This document shows positions 4,682 to 8,311 of a stretch of 8,311 bases of DNA, piece after piece. The translations under genes and the position numbers were made by a program. The DNA is from Myxococcota bacterium (GTDB lineage Bacteria > Myxococcota > Polyangia > GCA-2747355 > JAKLHH01). Position 1 is the first letter of the stretch. Every line of letters starts with the position of its first letter. The stretch covers positions 1-8,311 of the forward strand of contig JAKLHH010000278.1 in NCBI GenBank assembly GCA_022710245.1. The letters run 5' to 3'. A model generated the notes under the pieces. The model was not told the DNA's origin. It did not search any database and saw only the letters and a list, made by a program, of their open reading frames with translations.

Positions 4682-5578
4682 ATGTCAGCCAGATCAAGAC
4701 GTCATCGGGTGGTCGTCAGGCTCGGGTGCCTCTGCGGGCTCGGGCTGCTCGCGTGCGACGAGCGAGCGCCGATCGCGCTCGTCGACGGCAGGGCGGACGA
4801 TCTCAGCACGGCGCGGGACGGCGCCACTCGCGACAGCTTGGCACGCGAGCCGGCGCGCGCCGACCTCGGCTGCGTGCCCGGCTTCTCGATCGCGAAGGCG
4901 GAGTGCCCGTACCATTCGGGGAAGACCCCCTGCCCTGCGGGCCAGCTCTGCCAGGACTACTTCACCTGCGTGCCGATCGGCTGCAACAGCAGCCCCGAGT
5001 GCACGGCCGAGTCCGAGCCTCACTTCCTCACGGTGACAGCCAGCGCCTCCACGCCCCCGACCTCGCTCGCCGGGGTGATCAGCAAGAAGACGGCGACCAG
5101 CCTCGAGGTGAAGGGCGCGGAGGGGACGGTGGTCATCACCGCGGACCTGCCCGCGGAGCTCGCGCTGCCGGTTAGCGTCGGAGACCCCCTGACGCTCACG
5201 CTCTGCTACAGCGGCACTCCGATCAACGGGGCCTACGAGGTGGTGGCCCGCGACGTGAGCGGCGCGCTGCTCTTCTACGGCGCGAGGGGCCTGAAGAGCG
5301 CCTGCACGCCGCCGGAGCTCGTTGTGAGCGAGGTCGCCCTCGACTGCGCGCCGCGGCAGACCCCGCCGCCGGACGCGGCCGCCGTGGCGAGCTTCGCGCT
5401 CCGTTTCCAGGCCGGGAGCGCGGAGGTGGTGGTGCCGCAGCGGGGCCGGGGCGAGCTCGCGCTCGACGGCCACACCTACCGCGTGGCGACCTTCACCGCC
5501 GCCCACCTGCTCGAGTGGACCGGCACCGACATCTTCGGGCCCTTACTGAGGTTCGCCGTGGTGCGCAGCGCCCCCTGA
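4682..5578 (+). CDS. Cys-rich lipoprotein of unknown function
   Basis: A 298-residue protein. ATG 4682 is preferred over the in-frame ATG at 4652, since AAGGGAG lies 7 bases upstream and the earlier ATG overlaps the -10-like box. Residues 1-24 are a lipoprotein signal peptide: Arg-rich start, hydrophobic core, and lipobox LLAC with the acylated Cys at 25. Asp follows at +2; in E. coli that retains lipoproteins in the inner membrane, but the rule is different in myxobacteria. Residues about 30-62 are an acidic/Arg linker. Residues 64-107 hold seven cysteines (64, 75, 84, 90, 96, 101, 107), including CPAGQLC, reminiscent of disulfide-knot segments common in myxobacterial surface proteins. Residues about 115-295 look like beta-strand domains with three more cysteines (175, 208, 222). 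I infer a disulfide-bonded, periplasmic or surface-exposed protein; its role is unknown. Confidence 0.8.
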   Translation: MSARSRRHRVVVRLGCLCGLGLLACDERAPIALVDGRADDLSTARDGATRDSLAREPARADLGCVPGFSIAKAECPYHSGKTPCPAGQLCQDYFTCVPIGCNSSPECTAESEPHFLTVTASASTPPTSLAGVISKKTATSLEVKGAEGTVVITADLPAELALPVSVGDPLTLTLCYSGTPINGAYEVVARDVSGALLFYGARGLKSACTPPELVVSEVALDCAPRQTPPPDAAAVASFALRFQAGSAEVVVPQRGRGELALDGHTYRVATFTAAHLLEWTGTDIFGPLLRFAVVRSAP

Positions 5579-5605
5579 CCACGCGAGACCTGACCACGCG
5601 AGACC
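5576..5605. repeat. 15-bp tandem duplication starting at the stop codon
   Basis: tgaccacgcgagacc occurs twice exactly (5576-5590, 5591-5605). The first three bases are the lipoprotein stop codon, so the second copy supplies an in-frame TGA five codons further on. Confidence 0.95.
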
Positions 5606-5642
5606 GCGCCGCCGCGGGGAAGCCGCGCTCCGGCGCCTCGTA

Positions 5643-5648
5643 TATACT
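5643..5648 (+). promoter_or_regulatory. -10-like TATACT box for the LRR-SWIM gene
   Basis: TATACT matches the -10 consensus at five of six positions within the AT-rich run tatatact, rare in this window. It ends 16 bases before ATG 5665. No good -35 box is visible. The presence of this element argues for the start at 5665 rather than the upstream in-frame ATG at 5515 inside the lipoprotein gene. Confidence 0.5.
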
Positions 5649-5664
5649 GCCTCAGAGCGATGTC

Positions 5665-7305
5665 ATGACACAGACAGACTACCTGGTCCCGTCGCGCCTC
5701 CTCGTCGAGGAGCTCGCGCGGGAGGAGCAGCTCGAGGTGCGCCGCGCCGACCACGTCGCCCGCGACCTCGCCGCCTTCATCACCCAGCTCGGCCGGCTGC
5801 CGTCCGCCGACGAGCTCGAGGAGTGGCTCGAGGGGCACCGCCTGGTGAGCGAGCTCTACGCCAGCACCGGCACCCTCGAGGAGCTCCTGCACCGGCACTT
5901 CGAGCGGCCGGCGGCGAAGCAGGCGAGCGTCGACGAGGAGGCCGCGCCGGACCGCGAGGCGCACGAGCCCGAGCTCGAGGCGATGCTCCGCGAGGCGCCG
6001 GACGACCTCGAGCGCTACCTCGTCTACTCCGACTGGCTGCAGGAGCGCGGCGATCCGCTGGGGGAGCTGATCGCGCTGGGCGTGGCGGCGAGCGACGAGA
6101 GCGAGGACGCCGTCGCCCGGTTCCAGCGCTGCCTGCGGGGCCACGAGGCGCGCTTCCTCGGCCCTCTCGCGACGCGCCTCCCCGGCGAGATCACGCTGCG
6201 CTGGCGCTACGGGTTCGTCCAGGCGATCGAGGCCTCCTGGGGCGTCAGCGCAGAGATCTGGCGCCAGCTCCTCGATCTGCGGGTCTGCGAGCTCCTGCGC
6301 GAGCTGAAGGTCTCGCTCCACGGGTCGAGCGGCGAGGCGCTGGCTGACACCCTCTCGGCGGTCACCGCCCGCGCCGCCCGCACGCTGCGCCGGCTCTCCC
6401 TCGAGTCGAGCTACGAGCTGCCGCTCCCCGAGGTCGCCCTCCGACGGCAGCTCGGCGAGCTCTCGCTCACCTGCCGCTCGCTGATCCTCCCGGCCGCCAT
6501 CCCGGCGACGATCGAGCGGCTGCGCCTGCACACGCGGGAGCTCGCGACGAGCGGCGGCGCGCCTCGCTTCGAGGTCCGCGAGCTCGAGCTGACCCTCACC
6601 CCCAGCCTCGGCGCGCGCCTGCCGCGGATCGAGCTCCCCCGCCTGGAGCGGCTGGACCTCGACCTCCGCTGGTGCTCCTTCGAGGAGGCGCTGAGGGCGC
6701 TGCGCGTCATCGACGCGCCCGCGCTCCGGCACCTGACGCTCTCGCGCCGCCCGCTCGAGGCCGCGGACCTGCGCGCGCTCGCGCGGCTCCCCCTGGCGGG
6801 CCGGCTCACCGCCCTGGGGCTCAACGGCCTCGAGCTCGACGACGGCGCGCTGCAGACCATCGCCGCCGAGCGGGCGAGCTTCGCCTCGCTGTCGACCCTC
6901 GACCTCAGCGACAACGAGCTCACCCGCGAGGGCCTGGAGGTGGCGAGGGGCGTCGCGGCCGAGGTCGTCAGCCAGCGCCAGGAGCGCAGGGGGACCGCCG
7001 CGCAGGCCCGCCTGCGCCACTTCGCCGGCTCGCGGCTCGCCGCCGCCGAGGAGATCGCCGATCCGAAGGCGTGGCGCGACGCGGGCCGCGAGGGCGAGCT
7101 GCTCTGGGCTCACTACCGGGGCAACGCGGACTACGAGCTCTACGTCACTCGCGGGCTCGACGCGTACGGCTGCAGCTGCCCGAGCAGCATCCGGCCCTGC
7201 AAGCACGTGGTCGCGCTCGCGCTCGTCGCCCGCAGCGTGGAGCTGCCCGAGCGCCCCGCGGGCGGCATCCAGGATCGGGTCGCGCGCTACGAGTGGGAGC
7301 CGTGA
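5665..7305 (+). CDS. TIGR02996 + leucine-rich-repeat + SWIM zinc-finger protein
   Basis: A 546-residue protein starting at ATG 5665, just after a TATACT box. Residues 1-80 are charged and mostly helical, unrecognised; 81-101 are an acidic linker. Residues about 102-137 (LEAMLREAPDDLERYLVYSDWLQERGDPLGELI, broken here only by description) match TIGR02996, a short 'repeat-companion' domain known from paralogous families in myxobacteria and Gemmata that usually precedes repeats. Residues about 240-425 contain irregular leucine-rich repeats (for example LRRLSL, LERLDLDL, LRHLTLS, LSTLDLSDNELT). Residues 503-514, CSCPSSIRPCKH, form a SWIM zinc finger (CxC-x6-CxH: C503, C505, C512, H514), with the usual preceding YELYVTRG strand. 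SWIM domains bind DNA or protein; LRRs bind proteins. The molecular role is unknown; I infer an intracellular adaptor. There is no signal peptide or transmembrane helix. Confidence 0.85.
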   Translation: MTQTDYLVPSRLLVEELAREEQLEVRRADHVARDLAAFITQLGRLPSADELEEWLEGHRLVSELYASTGTLEELLHRHFERPAAKQASVDEEAAPDREAHEPELEAMLREAPDDLERYLVYSDWLQERGDPLGELIALGVAASDESEDAVARFQRCLRGHEARFLGPLATRLPGEITLRWRYGFVQAIEASWGVSAEIWRQLLDLRVCELLRELKVSLHGSSGEALADTLSAVTARAARTLRRLSLESSYELPLPEVALRRQLGELSLTCRSLILPAAIPATIERLRLHTRELATSGGAPRFEVRELELTLTPSLGARLPRIELPRLERLDLDLRWCSFEEALRALRVIDAPALRHLTLSRRPLEAADLRALARLPLAGRLTALGLNGLELDDGALQTIAAERASFASLSTLDLSDNELTREGLEVARGVAAEVVSQRQERRGTAAQARLRHFAGSRLAAAEEIADPKAWRDAGREGELLWAHYRGNADYELYVTRGLDAYGCSCPSSIRPCKHVVALALVARSVELPERPAGGIQDRVARYEWEP

Positions 7306-7306
7306 C

Positions 7307-7327
7307 CCTGACGCGCTTCGCGTGAGG
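7307..7327. terminator. Hairpin between convergent genes, weak terminator candidate
   Basis: CCT-G-ACGCG pairs with CGCGT-G-AGG around a CTT loop, interrupted by one G-G mismatch. It lies immediately after the stop of the LRR-SWIM gene, in the 73-base gap to the convergent NFACT-R gene. No T-tract follows. Nothing else is seen in the gap. Confidence 0.25.
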
Positions 7328-7378
7328 ACGCGGTCCTGGTAGCAGGTCGCCTGGACGCCGCAGGCCGTCTCCCCTGCG

Positions 7379-7777
7379 CTACTGCTGCGCCTGGTCCTCG
7401 GCCCCCTCGGGCAGCGCCGGCTTCACCTTCACCGCCTTCCAGCGCTTGAGCTCGACGAGCCCGGCCGGCGCGCGCTTGGGCTTGAAGACGTCGGAGACCT
7501 TGCAGACGTGGACCTCCACCCTCGGCGCGCCGCGCGCCTTGGAGAACCAGGCCGCCACCGCCGCCGCGGCCTCGGTCACCTCGCGCGGCACCTCGCCCCC
7601 GTCGGGGTTGCGCACGACCACGTGGCTCCCCGGCGTGCCCCCGGCGACGTGCAGCCAGAGGTCCTCCTTGGCGGCGACCTCGAAGGTCAGCCGGTCGTTC
7701 TCCTCCTCGCCCTTGCCGACGAGGATCTCCCAGCCGTCGACCAGGTAGGTGCGGATGGGTCTGCCCTTGCTGCTCAT
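7379..7777 (-). CDS. Stand-alone NFACT-R (DUF814) domain protein
   Basis: A 132-residue cytoplasmic protein. The ATG at 7777-7775 overlaps the stop of the preceding gene (ATGA), supporting this start. Residues about 12-118 match the NFACT-R domain: GWEILVGKGEEENDRLT, DLWLHVAGGTPGSHVVVR, an Ala-rich helix ending in AAWFSKARG, and VFKPKRAPAGLV. NFACT-R is the putative RNA-binding module of RqcH/NEMF/Tae2, the ribosome quality-control factors that add C-terminal tails to stalled nascent chains. Here the NFACT-N and helical domains that contact tRNA are absent; such short stand-alone versions are known in bacteria, and their function is not settled. The last gene of the hemB operon; the C-terminal LPEGAEDQAQQ is a short polar tail. 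Confidence 0.88.
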   Translation of the reverse strand: MSSKGRPIRTYLVDGWEILVGKGEEENDRLTFEVAAKEDLWLHVAGGTPGSHVVVRNPDGGEVPREVTEAAAAVAAWFSKARGAPRVEVHVCKVSDVFKPKRAPAGLVELKRWKAVKVKPALPEGAEDQAQQ

Positions 7778-7974
7778 GCGTCCGGCTCCGGCTCCGCTTC
7801 GTCGACGCGGGTGAAGGTCAGGAACGCCATCGCCGGCCGCTTGGAGCTGTCGCGCATGGCGAACTGCATCCCGTCGTAGACCCACCCCTTGGGCACCCAC
7901 TCGTTGATGATCCGCTCGAGCTCCTCGTCGGTCACCGTCTGCGTCTCGACGACCTTGTACCGCGTGACGCGCAT
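7774..7974 (-). CDS. DUF4177-like small protein
   Basis: A 66-residue protein whose ATG (7974-7972) lies 2 bases after the hemB stop. The start YKVVETQTVTDEELERIINEW, then PKGWVYDGMQFAMRDSS, and RPAMAFLTFTR follow the pattern of the DUF4177 family (Tyr-Lys-Val-Val start, a GW in the middle, and a closing beta strand). The fold should be a small alpha/beta domain; no biochemical role is established. The Asp/Glu/Pro-rich end (DEAEPEPDA) is encoded by a GAGCCG repeat. The stop TGA (7776-7774) overlaps the next ATG, so translation of the three genes is probably coupled. The family call is from memory of the pattern. Confidence 0.7.
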   Translation of the reverse strand: MRVTRYKVVETQTVTDEELERIINEWVPKGWVYDGMQFAMRDSSKRPAMAFLTFTRVDEAEPEPDA

Positions 7975-7976
7975 GC

Positions 7977-8311
<335 letters not shown>

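Noticed and set aside
3808..5175. 455-codon plus-strand open frame crossing two genes
   Set aside because: Arg/Pro/Ala-rich shadow spanning the membrane-protein and lipoprotein genes in another frame, with no recognisable domain.
5515..5664. Longer N-terminus for the LRR-SWIM protein from ATG 5515
   Set aside because: The first 63 bases would overlap the lipoprotein gene, then cross the 15-bp duplication and the TATACT box; the start at 5665 fits better.
5476..7206. 576-codon minus-strand open frame
   Set aside because: Antisense to the LRR-SWIM gene, which has clear TIGR02996 and SWIM motifs; the antisense product is low-complexity and without domains.
7778..7900. Longer NFACT-R protein from an upstream start
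   Set aside because: The extra residues lie inside the DUF4177-like gene in another frame and look like a shadow; the ATGA overlap marks the real start.

Overview
The window is about 8.3 kb of very GC-rich DNA with almost every codon ending in G or C. Gene content points to a myxobacterium or close relative (Myxococcota, formerly Deltaproteobacteria): a membrane-anchored coiled-coil protein with a Roadblock/LC7-like domain, a single-domain PilZ protein, a Cys-rich lipoprotein, and a TIGR02996 + leucine-rich-repeat + SWIM zinc-finger fusion. This assignment is inference from gene families and composition; there is no rRNA or other direct taxonomic marker.

Layout, left to right. (1) 1-538 (+): 3' end of a larger gene, perhaps a transglutaminase-like protein, ending in an Ig-like beta domain. 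(2) 539-751: intergenic DNA with a 19-bp duplication over the stop codon, a 14-bp tandem array, a GC hairpin and a sigma70-like promoter. (3) 752-1687 (+): TM + coiled coil + Roadblock protein. (4) 1688-1830: pyrimidine-only-like CT repeat tract. (5) 1873-2679 (+): polytopic membrane protein with an HELSH metalloprotease motif (M50-like). (6) 2753-3250 (+): PilZ protein, preceded by a promoter that shares 12 identical bases with that of the Roadblock gene. (7) 3296-3736 (-): low-molecular-weight protein-tyrosine phosphatase, convergent with PilZ. (8) 3818-4621 (+): unknown multi-pass membrane protein, divergent from the phosphatase; both appear to have a TATGCT -10 box only 5-6 nt before the ATG, the geometry of leaderless mRNAs. 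(9) 4682-5578 (+): Cys-rich lipoprotein. (10) 5665-7305 (+): TIGR02996-LRR-SWIM protein. (11) On the minus strand from the right edge: hemB (3' end), a 66-residue DUF4177-like protein and a stand-alone NFACT-R (DUF814) protein, packed with a 2-nt gap and a 4-nt ATGA overlap, so clearly one operon.

Most genes in 752-7305 look like independent single-gene units, each with its own promoter-like element, rather than one pathway. The only tight operon is hemB-DUF4177-NFACT-R. I see no complete mobile element, CRISPR array, RNA gene, or defence or biosynthetic cluster. The most unusual signals are (a) three short tandem duplications that each contain a gene's stop codon, two of them creating an in-frame backup stop; (b) the TIGR02996-LRR-SWIM fusion; (c) the paired leaderless-type divergent promoters; (d) the identical 12-bp -35 region shared by the Roadblock and PilZ genes; and (e) the CT-rich repeat tract.
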